64,000 nt of DNA from the NCBI RefSeq assembly GCF_000332135.1, contig NZ_KB235896.1, positions 4,332,356-4,396,355 on the forward strand, written 5' to 3'. Numbering within the stretch: position 1 is the first letter of the stretch; the number at the start of each line of letters is the position of its first letter. The notes under the pieces are model-generated. The model was not told the DNA's origin. It made no database searches and worked only from the letters and a program-made list of their open reading frames with translations. Positions 26,693 to 36,357 of the stretch are shown here, in pieces. The translations under genes were made by a program, and so were the position numbers. Source of the stretch: Anabaena sp. PCC 7108 (GTDB taxonomy: Bacteria; Cyanobacteriota; Cyanobacteriia; Cyanobacteriales; Nostocaceae).

Positions 26693-26764
26693 CGAATTAC
26701 GAATTACGAATTACGAATTACGAATTACGAATTACGAATTACGAATTACGAATTACGAATTACG
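26688..26764. repeat. Heptanucleotide tandem repeat AATTACG (STRR type)
   Basis: Eleven exact copies of AATTACG (77 bp) begin inside the right inverted repeat of the 313-bp element and end 11 bp before the ftsY stop codon. Every base of the array fits the unit. Confidence 0.96.
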
Positions 26765-26774
26765 CAAAGCAGTA

Positions 26775-28373
26775 CTAGCCATTTAATAACGCTTCTACAA
26801 ATTCATAGCTAGAGAATGGGCGCAGGTCTTCAATTCCTTCTCCTGCACCGATAAAACGAATCGGTAAACCCAATTGCTTAACAACGGCCAGAGCCACACC
26901 TCCTTTGGCTGTGCCATCTAGCTTAGTTAAGACTACACCGCTCAGTTGGGCTGCTTGGGAAAAGACTTCAGCTTGTCGGAGTCCGTTTTGTCCTAAGGTA
27001 GAATCTAGAACCAAGAGAGATTCTACATGAGCATTGGGGGCTTTTTTGTCAATAATTCTGCGGATTTTACTCAATTCGTCCATTAAGTTTTTCTTGTTTT
27101 GCAGTCGCCCAGCGGTATCTATTAATAGCAATTCGGTTTCCCGTGATTGGGCTGCGGCGATCGCATCAAAGACAACTGCGGCGGGGTCTGTGTTCTTCCC
27201 CGGATTGGCAATTACTTCTACACCACTTCTGCTTCCCCAGACTTTTACTTGTTCTACAGCAGCCGCGCGGAAGGTGTCAGCCGCACCAATCAAGCATTTA
27301 TAACCAGATTTTTGGGCTAAATGGGCAATTTTACCGATTGTGGTGGTTTTACCTGCACCATTCACCCCTGTAATTAACCAAATGGTGAGGTTGTCTTTTT
27401 CTGGGGCAAAGCTAGATTTTGGCAATGTTTGAGTTGGTGTATCTAGCATATCTCGAAGGATTTGTTTCAAGTATGCGATCGCTTGTTCTGGTGGGGTGAT
27501 TTCGTCCCGCAGTTTTTTCTGTAAAGCATCAATAATAAAATCTGTCGCCTCTACACCTACATCTGCTTGCAGAAGTAACGCCTCAATTTCTGCAACAGCA
27601 GCTTGATTTAAAGGACCCTGACCAACAATTGACTTGAGTTGGTTAAGGATATTGCGCCTAGTTTTATCTAAACTTTGGCGAAGCTTTTTCAGCCAGGTAA
27701 TTTCTTCTATAGAAACATCTTCCGCCCGTCTACCTTGGGCTGCTAAAACTTCCACTGACCAGACAAACCCATCATCAAATTCTATTTCCGGAATTTCTGC
27801 TTCTATTTCTGGTGTAGTTGATGCCGGAGTTGGTGTGATTACTGGTTCTTCAACTTCAATCGCGTTGGCTATCAATCTTTCCTGTTTGGCTTGTCTTTCG
27901 GCGGCTGCCCGTTCTAAAAAGGATAAGGTAGCTGGTTGTGCCTCGCTGACTGTGGCTTCCGGGCTGGAAATTTCTGTTGTTTCTAGAATTGCCGCGACTG
28001 GGGCTGATTCTTCAATAACAGATATCTCTTCATCTGCGGTTGATGGGGTAACTTCCTCTGCTGGGGTTGCTGTTGTTTCGGCAATTACCGCGACTGGGGC
28101 TGATTCTTCAATAACCGATGTATCTTCCGCTATGGTTGATTGGGTGACTTCCGCCGCTGGGGTTTCTGTTGTTTCTTCTATTTGAGATTGTTGTTTTTGC
28201 TGAATATTTTTGTATGCAGCTTTAGCAAACGCCAACAAGTCCGCCGTGTCTGGCGTAGCTGCTGCGGATGGTTCTGGTGGTATTTCTTCTGTAGGCTGAG
28301 TTTCCCCCTGTGGCTGTTGTTCGGGGGTATCGGGAGTATCGTTATGTTGACGGCGGAACCAATTAAAAACCAT
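26775..28373 (-). CDS. ftsY: Signal recognition particle receptor FtsY
   Basis: This is the GTPase that docks SRP-ribosome complexes at the membrane. The 532 residues have a long acidic N-terminal A domain (about 1-200) rich in Glu, Ala and Thr with near-repeats of IEESAPVA. The N domain and G domain (about 230-532) follow, with GVNGAGKTTTIGKIA, DTFRAAAVEQ, DTAGRLQNK and TKLDGTAKGG. The A-domain repeats (ETTxTPAxEVTxST, SVIEESAPVA) indicate internal duplication. nusB lies 147 bp upstream on the same strand. Confidence 0.97.
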   Translation of the reverse strand: MVFNWFRRQHNDTPDTPEQQPQGETQPTEEIPPEPSAAATPDTADLLAFAKAAYKNIQQKQQSQIEETTETPAAEVTQSTIAEDTSVIEESAPVAVIAETTATPAEEVTPSTADEEISVIEESAPVAAILETTEISSPEATVSEAQPATLSFLERAAAERQAKQERLIANAIEVEEPVITPTPASTTPEIEAEIPEIEFDDGFVWSVEVLAAQGRRAEDVSIEEITWLKKLRQSLDKTRRNILNQLKSIVGQGPLNQAAVAEIEALLLQADVGVEATDFIIDALQKKLRDEITPPEQAIAYLKQILRDMLDTPTQTLPKSSFAPEKDNLTIWLITGVNGAGKTTTIGKIAHLAQKSGYKCLIGAADTFRAAAVEQVKVWGSRSGVEVIANPGKNTDPAAVVFDAIAAAQSRETELLLIDTAGRLQNKKNLMDELSKIRRIIDKKAPNAHVESLLVLDSTLGQNGLRQAEVFSQAAQLSGVVLTKLDGTAKGGVALAVVKQLGLPIRFIGAGEGIEDLRPFSSYEFVEALLNG

Positions 28374-28520
28374 TGCAGCAGTACTATATTATTTAGTAAA
28401 TTAGGAAATTATCAGTTATTAGTTCTTAGTTTAATTTAATTTCCCACCTTTTCCTGGCCAGAAAGTGGGTTATCCTCACTTGGAACCTATACATGAAACT
28501 GGTGAAGTGAGGACAACACC

Positions 28521-29162
28521 CTAGGCCGTCTGTTTATGTTCTGTGACTCGGCGCAGCACACCATTAATAAAACGATGTCCTTCATCTCCACTGTAGCGCT
28601 TGGCTAATTCTACAGCTTCGTTGATGGCAATACTGGCGGGAACTCCCATCAATTTCATTTCTGCTACAGCTATTTGCAAGATATCGCGGTCAATTTGCGC
28701 GAGGCGACTGACTTGCCAATCTACTAAGGCTTCAGAAACAAGTGTATCGATGAGACTCCGGTTTTCGTAGACGGTGATGATAATTTGTTTGGCGTAATTA
28801 CGAACGTCTTTGTCTTGATTCGCTAATTGAATTAATTCAGGAAAATCAACGGCTGTACCCAATTGATTAATGGCTGTTTGGGTGTAAGTGATCGCTTCTT
28901 GGAGCATGGTTCTAGCTGTATTTAGGTCTGAAGCCCTAGTTTGGCTAGTTAAAAGGCGATCATTGCTGCGTTGCAGTTCACCAGCTGCATTATTTAGAGT
29001 ATCTTGCACTTCTGTTGTCAGAGTGCGTACTGCGCCAAGTACCAATTTGGCTACTAATTGTTCATCTGGTAGTTTATCTAATTTTTTGGGGTTGATTGGT
29101 AACTGGCTGAGGCTTAATAAGGCCAATTCCCGTGCTATTTGCTGAGGTTTACGAGGTTGCAT
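28521..29162 (-). CDS. nusB: Transcription antitermination factor NusB
   Basis: The 213-residue protein is longer than E. coli NusB, as usual in cyanobacteria, owing to an insertion after the N-terminal [19 protein letters not shown] segment. The C-terminal part carries the diagnostic [33 protein letters not shown] and [20 protein letters not shown], then FINGVL. NusB binds boxA RNA with NusE during rRNA transcription. It lies between DUF502 and ftsY on one strand. Confidence 0.96.
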   Translation of the reverse strand: MQPRKPQQIARELALLSLSQLPINPKKLDKLPDEQLVAKLVLGAVRTLTTEVQDTLNNAAGELQRSNDRLLTSQTRASDLNTARTMLQEAITYTQTAINQLGTAVDFPELIQLANQDKDVRNYAKQIIITVYENRSLIDTLVSEALVDWQVSRLAQIDRDILQIAVAEMKLMGVPASIAINEAVELAKRYSGDEGHRFINGVLRRVTEHKQTA

Positions 29163-29365
29163 AATGGGGGGAGTGATTAACTAAAAGGAGCAAACTCATA
29201 ATTATATCAAGTTTTGCATCTTTATATCGTTTCCTAATCACATGAGATACATCACAGCCCCTTCCATGCTGGGGGTGAGGTGTGGGGTTTTTGTACCTCA
29301 CTCAACCGAGAACCGCCATAAATCACAATTTACTGAATTTGACTAGGAAGTTTAGATTGTTGATT
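29163..29365. other. Intergenic region with a degraded C-rich repeat
   Basis: The segment at 29255-29305 (GGGGGTGAGGTGTGGGGTTT, then TTGTACCTCAC) resembles, in inverse orientation, the core of the 106-bp elements (GTACAAGAACCCCACCCCC). It has no matching ends, so it is at best a decayed copy. Confidence 0.4.
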
Positions 29366-30127
29366 TTAGGGTTTTTCCACAGGAATCACATGATTTTCGG
29401 TTCCTAGAGGTAATACTGATTTTGGTGAAATTGCAGGTGATAGGGGTGTATTGGCGGAAACAATCCCACCAGAGACTACTATTTTAAAAGCATCTTCCAC
29501 AGATAGTGAAAGGTTGACTACTTCGTTTTCTGGGACTACTGCATACCATCCAGTGGTAGGGTTGGGGGTGGTAGGAACAAAAACGCTCAACATGGGAGTG
29601 GGCATTTGAGCTTGGATATCACTGCTAATTGCACCGGTGACAAATGCGATCGCCCAAATTCCTCGTCTGGGATATTCTAGTAAAACCACACGCCGAAATT
29701 TGCCATTGGAATCTTTAAGTATTGTTTCCAATAGTTGCTTGAGGGTTTTGTATACCTGACCAGCTAAGGGAATCGCTTGCAATAAACGCTCACCAAAGTC
29801 TAGCAACCATTTACCAGCTATATTCCGAGCCATCAAACCAATGAGCAGGATACTCAGTAGTGGTACAGCCAATCCCACTACCAAATTCAGTACATTCACT
29901 AATATAGGATGTAAGCCATCAAAGGGATTTAGCTGTTTCGGGATTTGGGTGAGGAAGTTAACTACCCAACTGGCAATAGTAATAGTCAGCCAGATGGTAG
30001 TTGCTAGAGGAATCACCACTAACAAACCAGCAATCAGGTCATTCTTTAAGTCCTGTTTTAGGCGTTCAATTACCAAGCCCCTGTTCTCCTTTTTTTGGCT
30101 ATTACAATTTTTGTGATTGGTATTCAT
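29366..30127 (-). CDS. DUF502 family membrane protein
   Basis: The 253-residue protein has two membrane helices in its N-terminal half (LIAGLLVVIPLATTIWLTIT and a second around VGLAVPLLSILLIGLMARN). A soluble domain follows with IPLAGQVYKTLKQLLET, VVLLEYPRRGIWAIAFVTG and VFVPTTPNPTTGWYAVVPEN, the DUF502 landmarks. The role is unknown. It heads the minus-strand DUF502-nusB-ftsY block. Confidence 0.93.
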   Translation of the reverse strand: MNTNHKNCNSQKKENRGLVIERLKQDLKNDLIAGLLVVIPLATTIWLTITIASWVVNFLTQIPKQLNPFDGLHPILVNVLNLVVGLAVPLLSILLIGLMARNIAGKWLLDFGERLLQAIPLAGQVYKTLKQLLETILKDSNGKFRRVVLLEYPRRGIWAIAFVTGAISSDIQAQMPTPMLSVFVPTTPNPTTGWYAVVPENEVVNLSLSVEDAFKIVVSGGIVSANTPLSPAISPKSVLPLGTENHVIPVEKP

Positions 30128-30409
30128 AATCCCTAAAAGCTGTCAGGACTAATTCACCTAGAATATTCAACCTATCTTCCGCAGGAAAGCATCAGTGCTG
30201 GATTCTTCACTAGTGTTACTTTTCTTTGTAATACTTGTAAATGATTGTTGCAAGTTTCTTAGATAATACTAATCCTAACGTGCTATATCATCAGATGCTC
30301 ATAATTATAAACAGCAATAGATAGACTCAGGATATCTGGTGACTGATGAATTAGGTCACAACTTCCCAGGCGCAGGTTGCAAAAATTAAGTTTTGTTAAA
30401 AAAATTAAT

Positions 30410-31264
30410 TTAGTCGTCATTTTTAGCTTTGTCAGCTACTAAGCTCGGTGTGGGCAAATATTTCATTTCCCAGACTTTGAGCAAAATTAGGTATTCATAA
30501 AATGCTTGCAAGGTACACCAAGCTAAACCAGGGTTTCCGTCTAAACAGCCACCCAAGAAAAAATACATATACACAAAACGGATTAATGGTCTAGCGGGTA
30601 CACGCAACGATAAATCTTTGAGGGCGCGTCGTCTTTCTACTTCTGATTTACCAAAAAATAAATCTCGCCAGATCACTTCTCCATTTTCTAATTGATACAA
30701 AGTTTCTTTCGCTTCATCTGTAGAATAACGGTTATGCTTTTCTATCCAGCGGCTCAAGCCTTTACTAGAAGTGTAATGAGGATATGTTTGTTTTAAAAAG
30801 CTTGTTGCACCATTACACACTTCCCGTTCCGTATGACCATAGTCTGTAAACCAGACTTTACCATGGCGAAAAAGTCGCAATTGGTAACGGGGATATTGGG
30901 TGCTGTAGCGAATCCAACGATTCATAAACATTACCCTTTCCGCAACGTAGTAGGCGATATAGTCGGGATTTTCAGTGGCGGCGACACATTCAGCAAAAAG
31001 TTCTGGTGTCATGCGTTCGTCGGCTTCGAGAATGTACACCCATTCATGTTTAGGGAGGACAGATTCTAACATCCAGGTGCGTTGTTTCCCGTGGCTTTCA
31101 AAAGGATGTTGGATGACTCGAATAGGATAACGACTGGCGATTTCTATGGTGCGATCGCTACTGCAAGAGTCTACAACAATTATGTCATCTGATAAAAGTG
31201 CTGACTCGATACAAGCAGCAATATCTAATTCTTCGTTATATGTGAGTATGTAAATTGAGAACAT
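30410..31264 (-). CDS. Family 2 glycosyltransferase (WaaE/KdtX-like)
   Basis: The 284-residue GT-A enzyme has SIYILTYNEELDIAACIESA, then DDIIVVDSCSSDRT (nucleotide-sugar loop), HPFESHGKQR and YILEADERMTPE, the divalent-metal Asp-x-Asp region. It resembles bacterial WaaE/KdtX-type beta-glucosyltransferases. Position at the downstream end of the hps locus suggests a role in the same polysaccharide, but it is 328 bp from the hpsJ-like gene and may be independent. Confidence 0.9.
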   Translation of the reverse strand: MFSIYILTYNEELDIAACIESALLSDDIIVVDSCSSDRTIEIASRYPIRVIQHPFESHGKQRTWMLESVLPKHEWVYILEADERMTPELFAECVAATENPDYIAYYVAERVMFMNRWIRYSTQYPRYQLRLFRHGKVWFTDYGHTEREVCNGATSFLKQTYPHYTSSKGLSRWIEKHNRYSTDEAKETLYQLENGEVIWRDLFFGKSEVERRRALKDLSLRVPARPLIRFVYMYFFLGGCLDGNPGLAWCTLQAFYEYLILLKVWEMKYLPTPSLVADKAKNDD

Positions 31265-31592
31265 TCCGGTTTTTTAGCGATTTGAAGTGATTCCTAATCA
31301 GCCACTAATGCTCAGTCACAAAGAGACGCAGGGACGGGAGGATACAGGGACGCGGAGATGCAGGGACGCAGGGACGCGGTGATGAATTTGTAGCTTTAAT
31401 TAAGTGATTAAGTAGAATTATTTAGACATTTTTGAACAGGAATGAAATTGCTGTTCCCTGTTTCCTACCATAAATTACTTATACAAGCAAAGCGTACTGG
31501 TTTAGGGTATATGTATGATTCCGCTTAGGCATACTTGGTTTGTATAGCCCCTGACTTATAGTCAGAGGGCAATTTACTTAACGCCTAGTAGA
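31265..31592. other. 328-bp intergenic region with GACGCAGGGACGCGG-type repeat
   Basis: Between 31319 and 31383 short units of GGGACGCGG, GAGATGCAGG and GACGCAGGGACGC recur imperfectly, a low-complexity repeat as at 13711. The remainder has a small GCCCCTGAC..GTCAGAGGGC inverted repeat at about 31549-31571. No gene is seen. Confidence 0.6.
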
Positions 31593-32429
31593 TTAACGCG
31601 CTGGAGCCTTACGTTTTGCACCTTGTAAAGAACCCATACCCCTTAATCCTGTCCAACCGATAACGATATAACCAATGGACAAAAGTAAGCTGCTGAAACC
31701 AATTCTGAGTCCAGATTTCCAAGCATTGTCTTTAGCTTGTTTTTCTACTTCTTCTTTGCGCTGGCGAATTTGACTACGTCTTTGATTAGCGACTTCTTGA
31801 GGATCTGTTCGTTGAGCAATCAATTTATCAAGTTCTTGGGGATTTGCTTTGGCTTTCTGAAGTAAATCCTTTTGGTCTGCCGGAAGTTGAGGGTTATTAA
31901 GTGCTTGTTTATATTTCTGTTCGTCTTTGAGTAGTTCAGTAATTTGAGTTTTCAACTGAGTTCGTGCTTGTTCTAACTGAGCTTTGGCCTGAGCGTTGTT
32001 TAGTTGCTCTTGAATTTGGGATAACTGGTTATCCAGTTGAGTTTCTGCTTGCTGGGCTTCTTGAGAAATCTGAGTTACTGTTTGGGTGCTGGCTTGACGC
32101 ACGTTGTTAAGGTGCAGGGGAAAAATTAGTAAGAACATTAAACCTAATAAGCTGGAAATGATCAGGACAGGAAATCTTAAATCAATACCTTGGGGACGGT
32201 CACTTGTTGATTCATCTATCCAATATCCAGCCAATAAAACCCCTAACCCCACTAAGGGAACGATTCCTCGGTCAACTAAGGCTGTTACCAAGGTAATTTG
32301 TGATTGCTTATTAGTGGGACTAAAACCTAATAAAAGAATTAGGAAATCAACAAAAAAAGACAAAATACAAACTATCCCCACCACCTTAAGTGTGAGTGAA
32401 GTATTTGATGCAGCAACTCGGTTAACCAT
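31593..32429 (-). CDS. hpsJ: HpsJ-like hormogonium polysaccharide protein
   Basis: The 278-residue membrane protein has three N-terminal hydrophobic helices (VVGIVCILSFFVDFLILLLG, a second near GIVPLVGLGVLLAG, a third near IISSLLGLMFLLIF). A Gln-rich coiled coil at about 115-225 and one C-terminal helix (SSLLLSIGYIVIGWTGL) follow. This layout and the location next to hpsA-E fit HpsJ of the Nostoc hps system. Its molecular role is not known. Confidence 0.72.
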   Translation of the reverse strand: MVNRVAASNTSLTLKVVGIVCILSFFVDFLILLLGFSPTNKQSQITLVTALVDRGIVPLVGLGVLLAGYWIDESTSDRPQGIDLRFPVLIISSLLGLMFLLIFPLHLNNVRQASTQTVTQISQEAQQAETQLDNQLSQIQEQLNNAQAKAQLEQARTQLKTQITELLKDEQKYKQALNNPQLPADQKDLLQKAKANPQELDKLIAQRTDPQEVANQRRSQIRQRKEEVEKQAKDNAWKSGLRIGFSSLLLSIGYIVIGWTGLRGMGSLQGAKRKAPAR

Positions 32430-32738
32430 ATTTTTGTAAATTCGTTGTGAATAAAACTGTTTGCTATTTATAAAGTTACAACTCTTGGTGCAGAAAACCC
32501 ATCTAATGGGTACTTACTGTGGTCTTAACCACCTTTTTGATATAAGTATCAGATTGCCTATCCAAAGAGCGGCTTGATTATATCTTGCCAGATTTTTGGT
32601 TTTAAACTATACCATAATACTAACTATAATCTGTGTTATGGCAACCGCCAAGGTGGTTATTGATGCTGCTTCACTAATATTATTTCTATTTCTATCTATT
32701 TTGAGATGTAATAACAGAATAAATGGTAAGTCCTGATT
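32430..32738. other. 309-bp intergenic region, nothing recognised
   Basis: AT-rich DNA between the HpsJ-like gene and the TIGR04282 gene. It must contain the hpsJ promoter if that gene is not read from upstream. I saw no repeat or RNA. Confidence 0.35.
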
Positions 32739-33404
32739 TCAAGCCCCCCGCTGCTTGTCTTCTTCCCTGACATCACTCACTAGTGTTTGTTCCCAAATAG
32801 CTAAATCTTCTGGACGGTCAATATCGGCCAAAGCAGGTAAGTGAAAAGATGATAAGTTCAGCTTTAAAGCGATTTCTATAGTCTGTTGGTATACTTGAGC
32901 CGTTCCCCAGGCGATATCAGAAAATAACTCTGGGATGACTCGTTGTAACCCAATTAAGTAATATCCACCGTCAATTGCAGGGCCAACCACCATGTCAAAA
33001 ACCTGTAGTTTCTCAAAGGCGGTTGCTAAAATTTGTGAATTTACTCCAGGACAGTCAGTGCCAATGATAATTACATATTCTGCACTATTTTGAAAAGCAT
33101 CCTCAAGCGATCGCACCAAACGTTGACCTAAATCTCCATCTCCTTGAGTCTGGTAAACCAAATCTAACCCCAGCCAATCTTGCATAAGTTGCAAATTACC
33201 CCCCGCAAACCGCACTTGTGCAGATACCGCAGCTACTTTTTGCAATTCCTGTACCTGCAAAATTGTATGTTCGGTCATCTGCTTTTGCAGATTAGCAGCA
33301 CCAACCCTACCTAAAACAGGTATGAGTCTTGTTTTTGTCGTCCCTGGTTCTGGATAGCGGCTGAAAATAATTAGGTGTTGTTGAGCGTTTAGCAATGATT
33401 TCAT
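32739..33404 (-). CDS. TIGR04282/DUF2064 family glycosyltransferase-like protein
   Basis: The 221-residue protein has a nucleotidyl/glycosyltransferase-like fold. It shows LIIFSRYPEPGTTKTRLIPV at the N-terminus, then GDGDLGQRL, IIGTDCPGVN and VVGPAIDGGYYLIGL. These motifs define the TIGR04282 (arsenosugar biosynthesis-type) group, but most members are uncharacterised. Its place among hps genes suggests sugar transfer in the polysaccharide pathway; this is inference. Confidence 0.87.
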   Translation of the reverse strand: MKSLLNAQQHLIIFSRYPEPGTTKTRLIPVLGRVGAANLQKQMTEHTILQVQELQKVAAVSAQVRFAGGNLQLMQDWLGLDLVYQTQGDGDLGQRLVRSLEDAFQNSAEYVIIIGTDCPGVNSQILATAFEKLQVFDMVVGPAIDGGYYLIGLQRVIPELFSDIAWGTAQVYQQTIEIALKLNLSSFHLPALADIDRPEDLAIWEQTLVSDVREEDKQRGA

Positions 33405-33467
33405 ATAGGACTACTATTTGATTTTTGATAGCTTGCTACAAATTCCGTAAAAGAACAGCCTTTATGG

Positions 33468-33496
33468 GTAGGGGTTTAGCAGTGCTAAACCCTTAC
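33468..33496. repeat. 29-bp palindromic repeat, copy 4 (inverted orientation)
   Basis: GTAGGGGTTTAGCA and TGCTAAACCCTTAC form the same hairpin as the copies at 8421, 9365 and 10245, read from the other strand. It lies downstream of the pseudopilin gene. Confidence 0.85.
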
Positions 33497-33607
33497 ATAA
33501 ATCAAACTGCTATATCTTTATAATTGACCATAATAAAACACTATAAAGAATCTAGAGACATTGCATACAAAATCTCTAAATTATTCCCATACCTTCGCCA
33601 TTTTTTT

Positions 33608-33682
33608 GTAGGTTGGGTTAAGCGATAGCGCAACCCAACAAATGGTTATAAATGTTGGTTTGCGTTCCTTAACCCAACCTAC
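33608..33682. repeat. GTAGGTTGGGTT repeat, full inverted-ended copy
   Basis: GTAGGTTGGGTTAAG at 33608-33622 and CTTAACCCAACCTAC at 33668-33682 form exact 15-bp inverted ends. Inside is the AAGCGATAGCGCAACCCAAC core shared with 15593. The element is 75 bp and ends 61 bp after nothing but AT-rich DNA before the pseudopilin stop. Confidence 0.85.
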
Positions 33683-33743
33683 TTAATTCTATTTTTTGAG
33701 CTTAACCGACAAGTATTGAGTTAGGTTGAGCAAAGCAAAATTT

Positions 33744-34310
33744 TTAATAGCAAAAATCTCCATCTCCGTTGGCTTTAGGTTGCTCTTTTGCAGTTCGCAT
33801 AGCTCCTAAAATAGTAGAAACAAATACACATCTTTTGGCTTTTCCACCAGACTTATGAGACAGCGTAATTCTTCCTAATGGTGGCTTTCTTACACTACCC
33901 AGATAATCAAATTGGATTTGTCGAACGCCCTGAGATAGTTGTAAGGTTGTTTCATTATCTAAACGGATATTAGAATCTAAGTTATTCCAGTTAGCCTTTG
34001 ATGGACTTACACTAGCAAGATGAACAGCCCATTGAACTATATTATCTTGTTCTCTAAAACTCACTTGCCAAGTCAATTTTTCCTTTTTGGCTTCACTTTG
34101 AGCTTGTCGCATTGCATTATATACCTGATTTTGGGCAATGTTCAACCGGCGAGTGTTCATAAAACTCACCCAACCGGGTGCTACTATCGCCGATAATATG
34201 CCGATTAATAAAACCACGGTTATCATTTCTAGCAAAGTAAATCCACTATTATAGTTATTACTTAAAGTTTGTTTATTCTTTGCTAAATATATTTTTATGT
34301 ATGCATTCAT
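33744..34310 (-). CDS. GspH/FimT-like pseudopilin of the hps locus
   Basis: The 188-residue protein has a prepilin signal ending in NSG before FTLLEMITVVLLIGILSA, with the conserved Glu5 and a hydrophobic N-terminal helix. After it comes a GspH-like globular domain (TRRLNIAQNQVYNAMRQAQS) and a C-terminal region with CVFVSTILGAMR. It is related to the protein at 35619. Pseudopilin-like proteins of the Nostoc hps system assist polysaccharide secretion. It could be HpsH or a second HpsD; I cannot decide. Confidence 0.85.
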   Translation of the reverse strand: MNAYIKIYLAKNKQTLSNNYNSGFTLLEMITVVLLIGILSAIVAPGWVSFMNTRRLNIAQNQVYNAMRQAQSEAKKEKLTWQVSFREQDNIVQWAVHLASVSPSKANWNNLDSNIRLDNETTLQLSQGVRQIQFDYLGSVRKPPLGRITLSHKSGGKAKRCVFVSTILGAMRTAKEQPKANGDGDFCY

Positions 34311-34549
34311 CTTTGAATACTTTTGAATATTGGTGTAGAGACAATCTTTCTATTTGCAGTCCAAGAAATCCAAACAATAAATTATCCAATTTATTGAATC
34401 AAAACAACTTACCCTTTGCTACTGTAAAGCATAAAAAATCCTACAAGCAAAGTCTGTCTTGGCTTGTGTAGCTACAGAAGTTAGGTTGCTGGGGTTTATT
34501 TACTAATTTAATTAAATATTCTGAAAATAGCTTCTGAGTTAAAACGTCA

Positions 34550-35512
34550 TTAAAACTCCTTTAAATAGCCATTTAACCAAAGATAAAATGGGCTAATTAA
34601 GCTACCTAAAAACAGTTCTAACTCACAAGCAGCTACTAAATCAGTTTTTAATTTGGTTCGATATTTAAGCCAGTGTAAAGAAATTTTACGAAAGTCATTG
34701 ATCATGTAAGCTACAACAGCAAACGGTTTTAAGTAAGGCTTTATATTTACTGTTCTAGTCACATAACGGCTAAGTCCAATACCTCTAAAAAATGGGATTA
34801 GATACTCTCTTTTTAAGCGTGAACTGGGAATTTGATGATAAATTTCCATCTCCGGGTTGTACCAAATTTCCCAGCCACTTTTTTGGATATAAGATAACAT
34901 TTCTAAATCTTCACCAGTTAGCATATTACCTTTGACTCTACCAGTTAAAATAGGGTCAATTGGTACGTTATCTATCCAAGCCTCTTTGCGGACAACAAGT
35001 CCTGCTGAAGGTGGTAGTAATTTTTTTGTTGGTTTATATAGAAGAGGTAAATTTCCTCGTTCTGTAATTGCTAAAAATGGGGCAATTTTTTGAAAGTTTT
35101 CGGGTGGTTTTATTTCCCAGTTTGCGTGAATTTGACTACCATACGCCCCTGCTTGGGGATATTTTTGAGCAAAATTATAAGCTGCTGCTACCCAATTTGA
35201 GTTAGGGTAATTGTCATCATCTAGAAAACCAATTAGTTCACTTTCTGATTCTGCTATTGCTTTTTTTCTCGCGTGTGCTGCACCTTGTTTTGGCTCAAAG
35301 CAGTATTTTAAAGCATAAGGACAGCGCCAATTTTTTTGATAGGTGCGAACAACTTCGGCTGTTTTATCTGTGCTGTTATTATCAACAACAATTATTTCCC
35401 AAGATAAATGCTCAGTTTTTAGTTGCTTTTGCAGGCGTTCTAGTAGCTCAGGTAAACGATGTTCACCATTGTAGGTGGGAATAGCTACTGTAAAATTAAG
35501 GCAATTATTCAT
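34550..35512 (-). CDS. hpsE: HpsE-type family 2 glycosyltransferase
   Basis: The enzyme (320 residues from ATG 35512) has the GT-A fold: FTVAIPTYNGEHRLPELLER, WEIIVVDNNSTDKTAEVV, GAAHARKKAIAES and IGFLDDDNYPNSNW with the metal-binding DDD. GEDLEMLSYIQKSGWEIWYN follows, the acceptor-side region typical of HpsE. The upstream TTG at 35530 is not used because it lacks a site. It lies between two pseudopilin genes of the hps locus. A paralogue lies at 49771. Confidence 0.88.
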   Translation of the reverse strand: MNNCLNFTVAIPTYNGEHRLPELLERLQKQLKTEHLSWEIIVVDNNSTDKTAEVVRTYQKNWRCPYALKYCFEPKQGAAHARKKAIAESESELIGFLDDDNYPNSNWVAAAYNFAQKYPQAGAYGSQIHANWEIKPPENFQKIAPFLAITERGNLPLLYKPTKKLLPPSAGLVVRKEAWIDNVPIDPILTGRVKGNMLTGEDLEMLSYIQKSGWEIWYNPEMEIYHQIPSSRLKREYLIPFFRGIGLSRYVTRTVNIKPYLKPFAVVAYMINDFRKISLHWLKYRTKLKTDLVAACELELFLGSLISPFYLWLNGYLKEF

Positions 35513-35618
35513 AAATGGATTGAACCTCAAACTTTACCCAATCTTTATATTGTGGTATCTTCGTGGCTATTTTATATACAGTATTATTACTAGACTTTTC
35601 TAAAATTCTTACTACTAA

Positions 35619-36299
35619 TTAGTTGGCCTTACAATCTGTACCTGTAGCTGTTTGTGTACCTCCTATCAGTGTTCTTACGAAAATGCAGCGTTTTGACCCA
35701 CTAGGAGTATTAGTTCCGGCATTAGGTATAGCTACCATAACTATTAAATCTGTATCAGCATTACTGCCACTATTCTTGCTTGCCAAAGCACCCGTGTAGT
35801 CAAAAGTAATGGTTCCAGAAGCTGGTGTAGTAGATATGCTCTTACCAGTAACTGTTGTATTATAAACAATCTTAGACGTAGGCGTAAGCGGAGACGGAAG
35901 AGTAGTAAGATTGGTATACAATAAGACTTGATTGGCTTCAAGGTCAGTAGCTAGACGCTTCCAACTATCATCTGAAGGTACGGTAGTAACAGGATAAACG
36001 ACATATTGAGGGATATTATTGTTGTTTCTAAAACTCGCGCTATAGGTAAGTTTCTTATTTTTAGCTTCCGTCTGTGCTTGTCGCACAGCAGAAACAACGC
36101 CGTCAAAGGCTTTATTTAGCCGCTGTCTTTGCACAAATCCCAACCAACCAGGAGCCATAACTGCTAATAAAATTCCTGCAATTAGCAGCGATACTAAAAG
36201 TTCTATTAAGGTAAAACCAGCATTTTTCTGATCTGCTTCAGGTGCAAGACAATGATATTTATTCTTGATATTTTTGCTGGGCAATTGTAGTAAATTCAT
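35619..36299 (-). CDS. Pseudopilin (HpsD-like) of the hps locus
   Basis: The protein (226 residues from ATG 36299, with AAAGGA upstream) has a long leader with a prepilin peptidase site: NAG before FTLIELLVSLLIAGILLAVM. A GspH-like domain with RQRLNKAFDGVVSAVRQAQT follows, and a Ser/Thr-rich C-terminal part with CIFVRTLIGGTQTATG. It corresponds by position (after hpsC, before hpsE) to hpsD of Nostoc. The assignment is positional, so no symbol is given. Confidence 0.85.
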   Translation of the reverse strand: MNLLQLPSKNIKNKYHCLAPEADQKNAGFTLIELLVSLLIAGILLAVMAPGWLGFVQRQRLNKAFDGVVSAVRQAQTEAKNKKLTYSASFRNNNNIPQYVVYPVTTVPSDDSWKRLATDLEANQVLLYTNLTTLPSPLTPTSKIVYNTTVTGKSISTTPASGTITFDYTGALASKNSGSNADTDLIVMVAIPNAGTNTPSGSKRCIFVRTLIGGTQTATGTDCKAN

Positions 36300-36357
36300 G
36301 ATCAATCCTTTGATAACGAAAAGTATTTAAACACGCTGTAATTTTATTTTGAATTGT

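Larger units (their letters stand above)
33405..33743. other. Repeat-filled intergenic region in the hps locus
   Basis: This stretch separates the TIGR04282 gene from the pseudopilin. It holds one copy of the 29-bp palindrome and one of the GTAGGTTGGGTT family (listed separately), and nothing else recognisable. Confidence 0.6.
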